In this document: positions 8,367 through 16,921 of the stretch, piece after piece | How positions within the stretch are numbered: position 1 is the stretch's first letter | Layout: each line of letters opens with the position of its first letter | NCBI GenBank assembly: GCA_964409635.1 | Contig: CAYPEL010000002.1 | Coordinates: 1-45,155, forward strand | Reading direction: 5' to 3' | From: CAYPEL01 sp964409635 | Lineage (GTDB): Bacteria; Pseudomonadota; Gammaproteobacteria; DSM-19610 | Length of the DNA: 45,155 bases | Notes under the pieces: model-generated | The model's input: the letters and a program-made list of their open reading frames with translations, nothing else | Database searches by the model: none | Told to the model about the DNA's origin: nothing | Program-made: the position numbers and the translations under genes

Positions 8367-10433
8367 ATGGATACACCCAATCTTTCCCAGCCTGATCTGT
8401 ACATCAATCGCGAGCTAAGCCTGCTCGAGTTCAACCAGCGGGTACTTGCCCAGTCCCGTGATCCGGATACGCCGCTACTGGAACGGCTGAAATTCCTGTG
8501 TATTGCCAGCACCAATCTTGACGAGTTTTTTGAAATCCGTGTGGCCGGTGTCAAACAACGGATAGAATCGGGTTCGGTACAGGCGGGGCCGGATAATTTT
8601 TCGCCGACTGAGGTCATGAACAGCATCAGTAGCCGGGCGCACCAGCTGGTCGACGAACAATATTATGTGCTGAATGAGGAGTTGATTCCGGCTCTGGAAG
8701 CAGAGAAAATCCGCTTTTTACGCCGCGCCCAGTGGGATGAAAAGCAGTCCGCCTGGTTGCGCCAGTTTTATGATCATGAATTGCTGCCGGTATTGAGTCC
8801 GCTGGGGCTGGATCCGGCACACCCGTTTCCTCGCATCCTCAATAAGAGTTTAAACTTTATCATGTCGCTGGAAGGTAAGGATGCGTTTGGGCGTTCCAGC
8901 GGTGTGGCCATTGTGCAGGCGCCTCGTTCCCTGCAACGGCTAGTGCACTTTCCTGAAGAATGTGCCAGTGGTCCTTATGATTTTGTGTTTCTCTCCTCGA
9001 TCATTCATGCCTATGTTGATGATCTTTTCCCGGGCATGAAAGTGACCGGCTGTTATCAGTTTCGGGTTACCCGTAACAGCGACATGTTTGTGGATGAAGA
9101 AGAGATCGATGATTTATTGCACGCGGTAGAAGGTGAATTACTATCGCGGCGTTACGGTGACGCCGTGCGCCTCGAAGTCGCGGATAACTGCACCCATGCC
9201 ATGGAAGAATTTTTGCTCGGCCAGTTCGAGATGGGCGCGATCGATTTATACCGCGACAACGGGCCGGTGAACCTGAACCGTTTGTTGGCAATCTATGACC
9301 TTGTCGACCGGCCGGATCTAAAATACATGCCGTTTAAACCGCGGCGTCCGGCGGGCATTTCGCCGGATACTTCTATGTTTGAGGCAATGCGTGGCGGCGA
9401 TATACTGTTGCACCACCCCTTTGATTCGTTTGTGCCTGTGATTGATTTTTTAAAGCAGGCCGCAGTGGATCATAAAGTCCTGGCAATCAAACAAACGCTC
9501 TACCGTACCGGCCCTGACTCTGCGGTGGTTAATGCGCTGGTAGCGGCTGCCCGTGCAGGTAAGGAAGTCACGGTGGTGATCGAATTGCGCGCCCGGTTTG
9601 ACGAAGAGGCTAATATCAAGCTGGCTAACCGGCTGCAGGAGGCCGGGGCGCATGTGGTCTACGGTGTTGTCGGCTACAAAACACATTGTAAGATTATGCT
9701 GGTGACGCGCCGGGAATCGCGCCGTCTGCGTCATTATGTGCATTTGAGTACCGGTAACTACCATGCCCGAACCGCGCGGCTGTATACCGATTATGGTTTG
9801 ATGACCTGTGATTCGGCGATGGGGCGTGACGCACACCGTGTGTTTCAGTTGTTGACCAGCCTGGGCAAAGTCAAACAGCTCAAGAAAATGCTGCAATCCC
9901 CTTTCAATCTGCATCAGTCGATGCTGCAGAAAATTGAACGCGAAGCCAATCTGGCCGGTGCGGGTAAAGTGGGAAAAATTATTATTAAGTGCAATGCGCT
10001 GATTGAGCCGGAAATCATTCGCGCACTTTATAGTGCTTCACAGGCGGGTGTTAAAATTGAATTGATTATCCGCGGCGTCTGTTGTTTGCGGCCCGGCGTG
10101 CCCGGTGTGTCCGATAATATTACCGTGCGTTCGATCATAGGCCGGTTCCTTGAGCATACCCGGGTGTTTTATTTTAATAACCAGGGCGAAGATGAATTGT
10201 ATTTATCCAGCGCTGACTGGATGGATCGTAACTTTTTCCGGCGGGTGGAAATTGCCTTTCCGGTCGATGATAAAAAATTGCGGAAACAGATTGTCAGGGA
10301 AGGTCTGAATGGATACTTACAGGATAATACCGAGGCCTGGATTCTGCAGCGCGACGGTGTTTACAAACGCCGCAACAGGGCAAAAAATCAGAAACCACGC
10401 AGTGCACAAAATGCCTTGCTTGGGCAGGCCTAA
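8367..10433 (+). CDS. ppk1: Polyphosphate kinase 1
   Basis: Makes inorganic polyphosphate from ATP. The ATG at 8367 gives 688 residues, the same length as E. coli PPK1, starting MDTPNLSQPDLYINRELSLL with the family's YINRELS-L-FN motif. Phosphotransfer histidines are visible: H459 in HLSTGNYH and H597 in FLEHTRV, with conserved LSSADWM following. The frame is open to 8310 but the extra residues lack similarity. No strong ribosome site is seen close to the ATG. The stop codon overlaps the stop of convergent ppx. Confidence 0.96.
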   Translation: MDTPNLSQPDLYINRELSLLEFNQRVLAQSRDPDTPLLERLKFLCIASTNLDEFFEIRVAGVKQRIESGSVQAGPDNFSPTEVMNSISSRAHQLVDEQYYVLNEELIPALEAEKIRFLRRAQWDEKQSAWLRQFYDHELLPVLSPLGLDPAHPFPRILNKSLNFIMSLEGKDAFGRSSGVAIVQAPRSLQRLVHFPEECASGPYDFVFLSSIIHAYVDDLFPGMKVTGCYQFRVTRNSDMFVDEEEIDDLLHAVEGELLSRRYGDAVRLEVADNCTHAMEEFLLGQFEMGAIDLYRDNGPVNLNRLLAIYDLVDRPDLKYMPFKPRRPAGISPDTSMFEAMRGGDILLHHPFDSFVPVIDFLKQAAVDHKVLAIKQTLYRTGPDSAVVNALVAAARAGKEVTVVIELRARFDEEANIKLANRLQEAGAHVVYGVVGYKTHCKIMLVTRRESRRLRHYVHLSTGNYHARTARLYTDYGLMTCDSAMGRDAHRVFQLLTSLGKVKQLKKMLQSPFNLHQSMLQKIEREANLAGAGKVGKIIIKCNALIEPEIIRALYSASQAGVKIELIIRGVCCLRPGVPGVSDNITVRSIIGRFLEHTRVFYFNNQGEDELYLSSADWMDRNFFRRVEIAFPVDDKKLRKQIVREGLNGYLQDNTEAWILQRDGVYKRRNRAKNQKPRSAQNALLGQA

Positions 10434-11929
10434 GCATAGCGTAGTTTTACATCCATATTTTTTAGTATCTTTTTTTCCGTTTCCAGGCTGGATTCGGTCA
10501 GGCGATTTGACGATAACCATTGTTCGGGAAATGTCAGGTCTATTTTGTCAGTCTCGGCGGTGACTTTGATTGCCGGCAGCGGTTCGTCTGAACGGTCACG
10601 GTTTAAGATCACGGCCAGGCGGAATAATATTATCAGCTTTAAACCAACGGCTTGCATCGAGGCCGGAATCATATCGAGCATGGCCGGTTTTAGCTTGCGC
10701 CTGTGGGCGAGAATTAAGGTCGCCAGAAAATGTTGATCGCGCACGGAAAATCCCGGTAAATCCGAATTTTCTATTAAGTAGGCACCGTGTTTATGATACC
10801 GGCTATGCGCAATTACCAGCCCTGCTTCGTGTAGATAACTTGTCCAGTGCAACCATTGTCTGGCGGCCACCGTATCAAGATCCCAGGCGCTGGCGGCCTG
10901 TTCCAATAAATTGAGCGCGGTAGCTTCAACCTGTTGTGCCTGTTGTAGATCGGCTTGATAACGTTTGGCGAGTGCGAGCACGGTGGCTTCGCGAATATCC
11001 TGGTGGTGCAGGCGCCCGGCCAGGTCGTAGATAACTCCTTCGCGTACTGCGCCGGACGAATGCAGCATGCGATCGATTTTTAGCGCATCAAACACGGCAC
11101 TGAGGATAGCCACACCCCCTGCGAAAACCGGCCGGCGGTTTTCGCTCAGACCTTCAAGTTTAAGCGCGTCGGCGTGACCCAGGTCAATCATTTCACTGCG
11201 CAGTTTTTTCAATGCCCCGGGGGTGATGCCGTTTTCACTCCAGCCGGCCTGTGTCACCACATTGCGGATGGCGCGGATGGTGCCCGATGAGCCGGTCGCC
11301 ATCGTCCAGCCCAGTTTCCGGTACACCCTTTTGATCGGTTGTAATTCCAGACGTGCAGCAAGTATGGCTTGATGCATTGCGTCTTTGGTAATGGCGCCGT
11401 CAGCAAAAAAGCGCAGACTCAAGCCAACGCAGCCCATATACAGACTTTCCAGTTTTATCGGGTCAATTCCTGCGCCGATGATCAGTTCGGTACTGCCGCC
11501 GCCGATGTCCACAACCAGCCGTTGACCGCCAGGGTCTTGCAGGCTGTGCGCCACACCCAGATAAATCAGGCGGGCTTCTTCGATACCGGAGATGACTTCG
11601 ATAGAGTGGTTCAGGGCTTGTTGAGCCTGGTCAAGAAAGCCGTTGCAGCTTTGCGCTTTGCGCAGCGTATTGGTGCCGACTGCACGCACACTGTCCGGGG
11701 CAATGTCGCGCACCCGTTGCCCGAAACGGTGCAGGCAATCCAGGGCCCGCTGGGCGGCTTTTTCGTCCAGGCAGTTGTTCTCGTCCAGGCCTGACGCAAG
11801 CCTGACGGGTTCCTTGAGCCGATCCAGGATCTGCATTTGATTTTCCTGCAGCCTGGCAACAATCATGTGGAAGCTATTGGAGCCAAGGTCAATAGCGGCC
11901 AGTACAGAAGGAGTGTCTTTGTTATTCAA
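10430..11929 (-). CDS. ppx: Exopolyphosphatase (Ppx/GppA family)
   Basis: 499 residues. Actin-like ATPase-fold phosphatase with AAIDLGSNSFHMIVAR at the N-terminus (phosphate-1 loop), LVVDIGGGSTELIIG (phosphate-2 loop) and TGSSGTIRAI, followed by an HD-like C-terminal domain. It hydrolyses polyphosphate and possibly pppGpp; Ppx and GppA activities cannot be separated by sequence, but its position opposite ppk1 favours Ppx. The TAG at 10430-10432 interlocks with the ppk1 TAA at 10431-10433, so the two genes converge with no intergenic space. Synthesis and degradation of polyphosphate are therefore encoded side by side but on separate transcripts. Confidence 0.93.
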   Translation of the reverse strand: MNNKDTPSVLAAIDLGSNSFHMIVARLQENQMQILDRLKEPVRLASGLDENNCLDEKAAQRALDCLHRFGQRVRDIAPDSVRAVGTNTLRKAQSCNGFLDQAQQALNHSIEVISGIEEARLIYLGVAHSLQDPGGQRLVVDIGGGSTELIIGAGIDPIKLESLYMGCVGLSLRFFADGAITKDAMHQAILAARLELQPIKRVYRKLGWTMATGSSGTIRAIRNVVTQAGWSENGITPGALKKLRSEMIDLGHADALKLEGLSENRRPVFAGGVAILSAVFDALKIDRMLHSSGAVREGVIYDLAGRLHHQDIREATVLALAKRYQADLQQAQQVEATALNLLEQAASAWDLDTVAARQWLHWTSYLHEAGLVIAHSRYHKHGAYLIENSDLPGFSVRDQHFLATLILAHRRKLKPAMLDMIPASMQAVGLKLIILFRLAVILNRDRSDEPLPAIKVTAETDKIDLTFPEQWLSSNRLTESSLETEKKILKNMDVKLRYA

Positions 11930-12081
11930 TTTAGTTCTGCGGGCGATTTCTTCGATGCCGTATTTTCAGGGAGTTGGCCCGCTTTCTCAAGGCTTGTATA
12001 GGTTTTACTGCGATTTTTCTAGGAAAATGATGAAATTCCGCTCCGGCAGTGTAGCCGGTGAATCAGAGATGACTGGGAGAA

Positions 12082-13290
12082 CTAATCCTGAACAAGTTGC
12101 TGGCGCATTTGACTCGCCCACTTTAGGGCTTCCAGATAACAATTCCTGATTTCCGGCATCGGCAGTAATTGGCAGCGCACGGCTTCCCAGTTGCCGCGCT
12201 CATACGCCAGTACACAGCTCAGGGTTTCCCCGTGCGTGCCTGCCTGTGACAGAAGGGCATTGGATATGTGGTCTGCGAGTGGCAGCTGGGTAAGGATTTC
12301 TTCCATACTGTTGTCCATCAGCGCGTCCAGCGCAGAAAATAAACCCACTGTAAAGAAGGATTCTGGGTTCGGTAATTGCATTTTTGTCGCCAGTAGCTCG
12401 GCCATTTTACCGCGGATCATGGCCATGACGACCAGTTCAACAGGCTTGTTATCCACGGACGACATGGCCAGCAGCAGGCTCCAGCTTTTAATATTCTGCA
12501 GGCCCACCAGCACGACGGCTTCGTGGACTGATTCGACCTTGCGCGGCAGCGACAGGGAGGCCGAGTTTACATAGCGCAATATGCGGAAACTCAGGGCAAT
12601 ATCCTGGCTGACCAGGTCTTCGAGTTGTTTGGCTGTTATCGATGGATCCTGCAGTTTGCCGAGCAGATTAAGAATAGACAGTCTGTTATTGGGCAGGCGC
12701 TGTCCCTGGATAATGACGGGCTGGGCAAAGAAATATCCCTGGTAATACTCGAAACCTAATGCTACGCAATATTGGTACATTGCCTGGTCTTCAACTTTTT
12801 CTGCGAGCAGCTTTAGCGGGTATTGGCGTAACGCGTTTACATGTTCACGAATCTGTTCTCTGTCGAGCGCCATCACATCGATTTTGATGATTGAGGCTAT
12901 TTCTACAAGCGGCCTTAATGCTTCATTAAAAATAAAATCATCCAGCGCCAGTAGGTAACCCTGATTTACAAAACGGCGTGCGGCTTCAATGACTTCCTCG
13001 TCAGGGTGGATGTCTTCCAGTAGTTCCAGCACAACCCGGTCTTTAGGTAGAGAAATAGGCCGCTCGTCGACGATAAAACTGCGCGTCAGGTTGATGAAGG
13101 CCAGGCGGTCACCAACAATATTATTGAGACCGATTTCCATGAACGTATTGACAATGACATCCGCAGTTGCCTGGTCGCCATCGGTGATGCCGGCCCGGTT
13201 GATTTCGTTATCCCGGAACAGCAATTCGTAGGCATAGACATTCAGATCGCGGTCATAGATTGGCTGCCTGGCAATGTAGATATCACTCAT
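12082..13290 (-). CDS. EAL-HDOD signalling protein with degenerate EAL domain
   Basis: 402 residues. Residues 1 to about 200 follow the EAL fold (MSDIYIARQPIYDRDLNVYAYELLFR), but catalytic motifs are eroded: ELL replaces EAL-R, the DDFGTG loop is DDFIFN, and EKVED stands where active enzymes have EGVE. Residues about 200-390 form an HDOD domain, with LNLLGKLQDPSITAKQLEDL and the NSASLSLPRKVES segment. This is the YuxH/CdgJ architecture, associated in Vibrio cholerae with motility and biofilm control. Cyclic di-GMP hydrolysis is doubtful; a scaffold or binding role is my inference. It stands alone, about 150 bp from ppx on the same strand. Confidence 0.88.
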   Translation of the reverse strand: MSDIYIARQPIYDRDLNVYAYELLFRDNEINRAGITDGDQATADVIVNTFMEIGLNNIVGDRLAFINLTRSFIVDERPISLPKDRVVLELLEDIHPDEEVIEAARRFVNQGYLLALDDFIFNEALRPLVEIASIIKIDVMALDREQIREHVNALRQYPLKLLAEKVEDQAMYQYCVALGFEYYQGYFFAQPVIIQGQRLPNNRLSILNLLGKLQDPSITAKQLEDLVSQDIALSFRILRYVNSASLSLPRKVESVHEAVVLVGLQNIKSWSLLLAMSSVDNKPVELVVMAMIRGKMAELLATKMQLPNPESFFTVGLFSALDALMDNSMEEILTQLPLADHISNALLSQAGTHGETLSCVLAYERGNWEAVRCQLLPMPEIRNCYLEALKWASQMRQQLVQD

Positions 13291-13525
13291 GGTGGATCAG
13301 TCAGTCTTCAGGGTTCTGATAACGAAATTACGCAACTTATTTTCTGCCGTATTGTAGCCAATATTGATAACTGGGGTTGTCTTATTTTGTCGGCTATAGC
13401 GGGTAACTATTAAGCGCATTGGCTTAGTTGCAGAGGTAAGCGGCGATTTTTTAGTGGTAGTTGAGATTTATTCTCAAGACGGCCACAGTAGGTTCAACGG
13501 ATTTTTCTAGGATAACAGGTAGGCA

Positions 13526-13550
13526 TTAAAAAACCCGACGCTACCGGGTT
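13526..13550 (-). terminator. Rho-independent terminator of rpmBG
   Basis: Read on the minus strand, AACCCG and CGGGTT form a perfect 6-bp stem with a 7-nt loop, followed directly by a T-run (complement of the A-run at 13528-13533). It lies 27 bp downstream of the rpmG stop codon. Confidence 0.85.
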
Positions 13551-13576
13551 CGTGGAAACAGATCAAAGCTACTCTG

Positions 13577-13732
13577 CTACTTAATCTTGGCTTCCTTGTA
13601 GGTTACGTGTTTGCGCACCACCGGATCGTATTTTTTCAGTTCCAGCTTGTCGGGCATGGTACGTTTGTTCTTGGTGGTGGTGTAGTAGTGGCCGGTACCG
13701 GCACTGGATACCATTTTAATTTTATCGCGCAT
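13577..13732 (-). CDS. rpmG: 50S ribosomal protein L33
   Basis: 51-residue protein starting MRDKIKMVSSAGTGHYYTTT and ending KHVTYKEAKIK. This is the normal length for bacterial L33. It has no CxxC pairs, so it is the zinc-independent form. The ATG is at 13730-13732 and the TAG at 13577-13579. It follows rpmB by 11 bp in the usual rpmB-rpmG order and is closed by the terminator at 13526-13550. Confidence 0.97.
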   Translation of the reverse strand: MRDKIKMVSSAGTGHYYTTTKNKRTMPDKLELKKYDPVVRKHVTYKEAKIK

Positions 13733-13743
13733 GGTTGCTTCTC

Positions 13744-13980
13744 CTAGACCTGTTCGCCGCGGGAACGCATGCTGGCGAGGACGTCATCGATCCCCTTCTT
13801 ATCAATTATGCGTAGCCCTTTTGTCGAAATACGTAATTTAACCCAGCGGTTTTCACTGGCCACCCAGAAGCGGTGAGTATGCAGGTTTGGCAGGAACCAG
13901 CGGCGGGTTCGGTTTTTGGCGTGGGACACATTATTGCCTGCAATCGGCCGTTTGCCCGTGACCTGACACACTCTGGACAT
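13744..13980 (-). CDS. rpmB: 50S ribosomal protein L28
   Basis: 78 residues, as in E. coli, starting MSRVCQVTGKRPIAGNNVSH, with the conserved RRWFLPNLHTHRFW segment. The frame is open nine codons upstream, but the ATG at 13978-13980 is preceded by GAGGA at good spacing and matches the conserved family start. First gene of the rpmBG operon, driven by the promoter at 14039-14067. Confidence 0.97.
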   Translation of the reverse strand: MSRVCQVTGKRPIAGNNVSHAKNRTRRWFLPNLHTHRFWVASENRWVKLRISTKGLRIIDKKGIDDVLASMRSRGEQV

Positions 13981-14038
13981 GGTTATTTCCTCAAAATCTG
14001 GTTGCACCGGGGCATTGGCCCGCTAGTGGGAACCGCGT

Positions 14039-14067
14039 TTTATACCAGAAGCGCCAGAGACCCTCAA
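14039..14067 (-). promoter_or_regulatory. Sigma-70 promoter of rpmBG
   Basis: On the minus strand, TTGAGG (14062-14067) and TATAAA (14039-14044) are separated by 17 bp, with a TGG immediately before the -10, giving an extended -10 element. It lies about 60 bp upstream of the rpmB start codon. Confidence 0.7.
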
Positions 14068-14149
14068 GTCCGGCGTGAAAATACATCTCAATAAAGGCTG
14101 GCGGTAATGATCCTGGAAAGCGCCGCTCTGGTTGAAGTTAGGGTGTATA

Positions 14150-14169
14150 AGTTGACTTATAACTCAACT
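14150..14169. promoter_or_regulatory. Palindrome upstream of hipBA (possible operator)
   Basis: AGTTGA and TCAACT flank an 8-bp centre around TTATAA; 18 of 20 positions are symmetric. It overlaps a TTGACT hexamer that could act as a -35 for hipBA, with CAAATA 17 bp later as a weak -10. The overlap suits repression by HipB, but this is inference. Confidence 0.4.
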
Positions 14170-14184
14170 ATATGCAAATATCTT

Positions 14185-14232
14185 TAATTATTGCGCTATA
14201 AATCAATATATAATTATTGCGTTATTTATCAA
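14185..14232 (+). repeat. Tandem 22-bp repeats upstream of hipB (candidate operators)
   Basis: Two copies of TAATTATTGCG-TAT--ATCAA at 14185-14206 and 14211-14232 match at 19 of 22 positions, with a 26-bp period (about two and a half helical turns). The surrounding 130 bp is very AT-rich compared with neighbouring genes. Tandem operators are typical of HipB-type autoregulators, so these are candidate HipB sites. Confidence 0.5.
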
Positions 14233-14275
14233 AAATGTTATTATTAAGGCATTAATATGATCTTTAAATCAATTT

Positions 14276-14521
14276 ATGCACCCAAATACTCTGATCAGTG
14301 ACATCATTGCTGCAGCCAAATTGCAACGTATCTCCCAAGGTGAGCTGGCCAGACGGGCGGGCATTCGGCCCGAGACCCTGTCGAGGGCAAAAAGCAACCC
14401 GAATATCCGTCTGCAGACCCTGCTCGATCTCGCCGCCGTGGTTGGCTTACGTTTGAAACTCATCCCGGATCACCCGGTGGCCGAGCAGATTGACAGCGGA
14501 ACCTTGTTCCCACCGGCATGA
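14276..14521 (+). CDS. hipB: HipB-like antitoxin (XRE helix-turn-helix)
   Basis: 81 residues with an XRE-type helix-turn-helix spanning about residues 8-60 (ISQGELARRAGIRPETLSR). It likely neutralises HipA by binding it and represses the operon through upstream operators. The ribosome site is weak; AAGG lies about 28 bp upstream. The TGA overlaps the hipA ATG (ATGA at 14518-14521), the usual coupled arrangement of these pairs. Confidence 0.88.
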   Translation: MHPNTLISDIIAAAKLQRISQGELARRAGIRPETLSRAKSNPNIRLQTLLDLAAVVGLRLKLIPDHPVAEQIDSGTLFPPA

Positions 14522-15891
14522 GTACCGACCGGGAAGCGGTGGTCTGGACGCGTTTGGGTGGAACCCCGCAACGCATGGGGCGGCTTTATGTGACGGATAC
14601 GGATTGCCGTTTTACCTACGACCCGGCCTATGTCGAGACCGGCCAACCTGGACTCGGCCTGGTTTATGCCACTGAGTATTACCAGGCAAAGACGCTGTCG
14701 CGGCCGCGAAAAAAGCCGTTTGATTTGTTTCCACCGTTGCAATCGTTGATTCCTCCCGCACAGGAAGACAATTTTCAGCGCAATCTGGCGCTGAAGTATC
14801 TGGCCTCACAAGGCATCAAGGATCTCACGGGTTTCGCCGCCGATTGGGAGATCCTGAAGGCTTCGGGGCATGGCGGTATCGGCCACCTGGATCTGTTTCC
14901 TTCAGATGACAAGGCCGGTCAATGGTATAGCACAGTGCCCGCCCACCGGCTGACTGAGATCAGTGATGAACTCGGTTTTACACTCAAGGAGTTCATGACC
15001 TGGTTTGACGAAGACATCGAGATACTGATCCAGACTGTGGGTCCTACCCCGAGCGTTGGCGGCGCCATCCCGAAGCTTTTGTTGTCGATCCCGGCGTCCG
15101 GCTGGGATGGCCGTATCGGTCTGCCGACCCGTGAAACCACGCCCGGTGTCACCGATGTCGTGTTGAAGTTTGAGCAGACCACGCGCTACCCCGGCATCAT
15201 CGAACTCGAGGCCATGGCATTGGATATGCACCGCCAGGCGGGTTTTGAAACGCCGCGCTATTGGCCGTGCCAGTTCAAGGGGATGCCGGCGCTGGCGGTT
15301 GAGCGATTCGACCGTGATACAGACAATCATCCGCTGTGTATGGAAACGCTGTATTCGATCCTGGCCTCCGGTACGCTGTTACGCAATCACTATGATTACC
15401 GTTACGACCTGATTGCGGCTGCAATCGATCAATCTGCGGTGCGTATTGCCACCGATGCGGTGGCGGCCAAGGAACACCTGTTCAGCTGCCTGATCATGTC
15501 GATGCTGACCGGTAATGGAGATTTACATTTAGAGAATCTCGCCATTCTGACACGGGACACTACCCGCGCCTTCACGCCCATTTACGATCCAACGCCGATG
15601 CGTGCCTATTCACAGCACGACATGCTCAGCGTGATGCCCTTTGGTGGCTATGGTGAGTATCCTGAAGGCAGCGATAAGGCGACCTGTTTTGTCGAAGCAA
15701 TTTCACAACTGAGTAAAAGCTTTGGTCTCAGTGCGGCGCGTTTGGCTGAACTGCTTACTGGCTTGCTGGAGGCCACAAAAGACTATGAGTCGAGGGTTAA
15801 CGCGCTTGAGACCGTCCCGGATGAGAACCGGGAGCGTTTGATTAAACGCATCACGGAGGTGAGGGGGCCGTTGGTGTCGATGCTGGATTAA
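14518..15891 (+). CDS. hipA: HipA-like serine/threonine kinase toxin
   Basis: 457 residues, slightly longer than E. coli HipA (440). The kinase parts are recognisable: a P-loop-like SVGGAIPK around the usual autophosphorylation serine, nucleotide-binding lysine in VVLKFE, LAVERFDR, catalytic GNGDLHLEN, and a metal-binding aspartate in PIYDP. The P-loop has Ile where many homologues have Gln (GAQ-K). E. coli HipA phosphorylates glutamyl-tRNA synthetase and induces persistence; the target here is unknown. All catalytic residues are present, so the gene looks intact. The pair sits between rpmB and radC, which adjoin in E. coli, suggesting an insertion. Confidence 0.9.
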   Translation: MSTDREAVVWTRLGGTPQRMGRLYVTDTDCRFTYDPAYVETGQPGLGLVYATEYYQAKTLSRPRKKPFDLFPPLQSLIPPAQEDNFQRNLALKYLASQGIKDLTGFAADWEILKASGHGGIGHLDLFPSDDKAGQWYSTVPAHRLTEISDELGFTLKEFMTWFDEDIEILIQTVGPTPSVGGAIPKLLLSIPASGWDGRIGLPTRETTPGVTDVVLKFEQTTRYPGIIELEAMALDMHRQAGFETPRYWPCQFKGMPALAVERFDRDTDNHPLCMETLYSILASGTLLRNHYDYRYDLIAAAIDQSAVRIATDAVAAKEHLFSCLIMSMLTGNGDLHLENLAILTRDTTRAFTPIYDPTPMRAYSQHDMLSVMPFGGYGEYPEGSDKATCFVEAISQLSKSFGLSAARLAELLTGLLEATKDYESRVNALETVPDENRERLIKRITEVRGPLVSMLD

Positions 15892-15926
15892 TTTAGTGTG
15901 ACCTTTACTTTATCCGAATTAATACG

Positions 15927-16042
15927 TACGTTGATTATGTGCCCCATGATTCGCAGACCCGCTGTGAATACATCCCTGTACGCTCAGCGGCAGCTTCCCT
16001 GCTGCCGATGGTCTGCAAATCATGGGGCACATAATCAACGTA
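15927..16042. repeat. Composite inverted repeat, copy 1 (arm-core-arm)
   Basis: Left arm 15927-15959 and right arm 16010-16042 are inverted repeats matching at 32 of 33 positions. The 50-bp centre contains a hairpin with CGGCAGC (15988-15994) and GCTGCCG (16001-16007) around a 6-nt loop. The centre matches the reverse complement of the centre of the element at 34246-34361 at about 40 of 47 positions, whereas the arms of the two copies are unrelated. It lies between the hipA 3' end and radC. No open frame across it resembles a protein. I cannot assign it to a named repeat family. Confidence 0.9.
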
Positions 16043-16170
16043 GTAGATGTACTGAAGGGCGAATGCATCCGATCCAACAGTTCATTCTTAAAGCGTGGCT
16101 ACACAACAGGGTGTGTGTTAGCAACCATAGGATGAATACCCGAAAAATTGATGGGTAAGTAAACTCCATC

Positions 16171-16845
16171 CTACAATTGTCCGCGCTCTGCCAGTGAAAC
16201 AATTTCCCCGTCGCCGATAACCAGATGATCCAGAACCGGTACATCAATGAGCGCCAGCGCTTCGCGTAATCGTTTCGTCAAGCGGACATCCGCCTGGCTG
16301 GGTTCGGCCACGCCGGACGGGTGATTATGCGCGAGAATCACCGCTGCGGCGTTGTGTGCTAGACAGCGCCGCACGACTTCACGCGGATAAACACTGGCGC
16401 CATCAATCGTGCCCTGGAACAAGTCTTCCATAATGATGACGCGGTTGCGGTTATCCAGGAACAGACAGGCAAAAACCTCGGCTGGGCGGTTGCGCAGCCG
16501 GGCGCTGATATAGGCCCGGGTGTCGTCAGGATTTTGCAGCGCGTCTTCGCGTTGTAATCGCTCCAGGGTATGCCGCCGCGCCATTTCCAGTACCGCCTGT
16601 AACTGCGCGTACTTGGCCGGCCCGAGGCCGTGCTGCCTACAAAACTGCTCAGCATTGCTGTCGAGCAGGGCGCGTAATCCACCAAATTGTGTAATCAGCG
16701 AACGCGCCAAGTCGACAGCGCTGCTGCCTGCCACGCCGGTGCGCAGAAATATGGCGAGTAATTCAGCATCGGACAGCGTGCCGGGGCCGTGCTTGAGAAG
16801 TTTTTCGCGCGGCCGTTCATCTCTTGGCCAGTTAGGAATTGCCAT
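16171..16845 (-). CDS. radC: RadC family JAB/MPN-domain protein
   Basis: 224 residues: an N-terminal helix-hairpin-helix-like region (LSDAELLAIFLRTG, GGLRALL) and a C-terminal JAMM/MPN metalloprotease-like domain with the signature HNHPSGVAEPSQAD and a conserved upstream glutamate. Despite its name a repair role is not supported in E. coli, and the substrate is unknown. An AAGGAGG ribosome site lies 5 bp before the ATG at 16843-16845. It is divergent from coaBC, as in many gammaproteobacteria. Confidence 0.95.
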   Translation of the reverse strand: MAIPNWPRDERPREKLLKHGPGTLSDAELLAIFLRTGVAGSSAVDLARSLITQFGGLRALLDSNAEQFCRQHGLGPAKYAQLQAVLEMARRHTLERLQREDALQNPDDTRAYISARLRNRPAEVFACLFLDNRNRVIIMEDLFQGTIDGASVYPREVVRRCLAHNAAAVILAHNHPSGVAEPSQADVRLTKRLREALALIDVPVLDHLVIGDGEIVSLAERGQL

Positions 16846-16921
16846 GACTACCTCCTTGTAGGTGTAGGATTATCCGCCGGAGTCCTTTCCAGCACCTTCT
16901 TTCTGTTAAACTTTGAGGCAA

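Noticed and set aside
15898..16158. 86-residue plus-strand frame after hipA
   Set aside because: It runs through the composite inverted repeat, has no recognisable protein motifs and no ribosome site.
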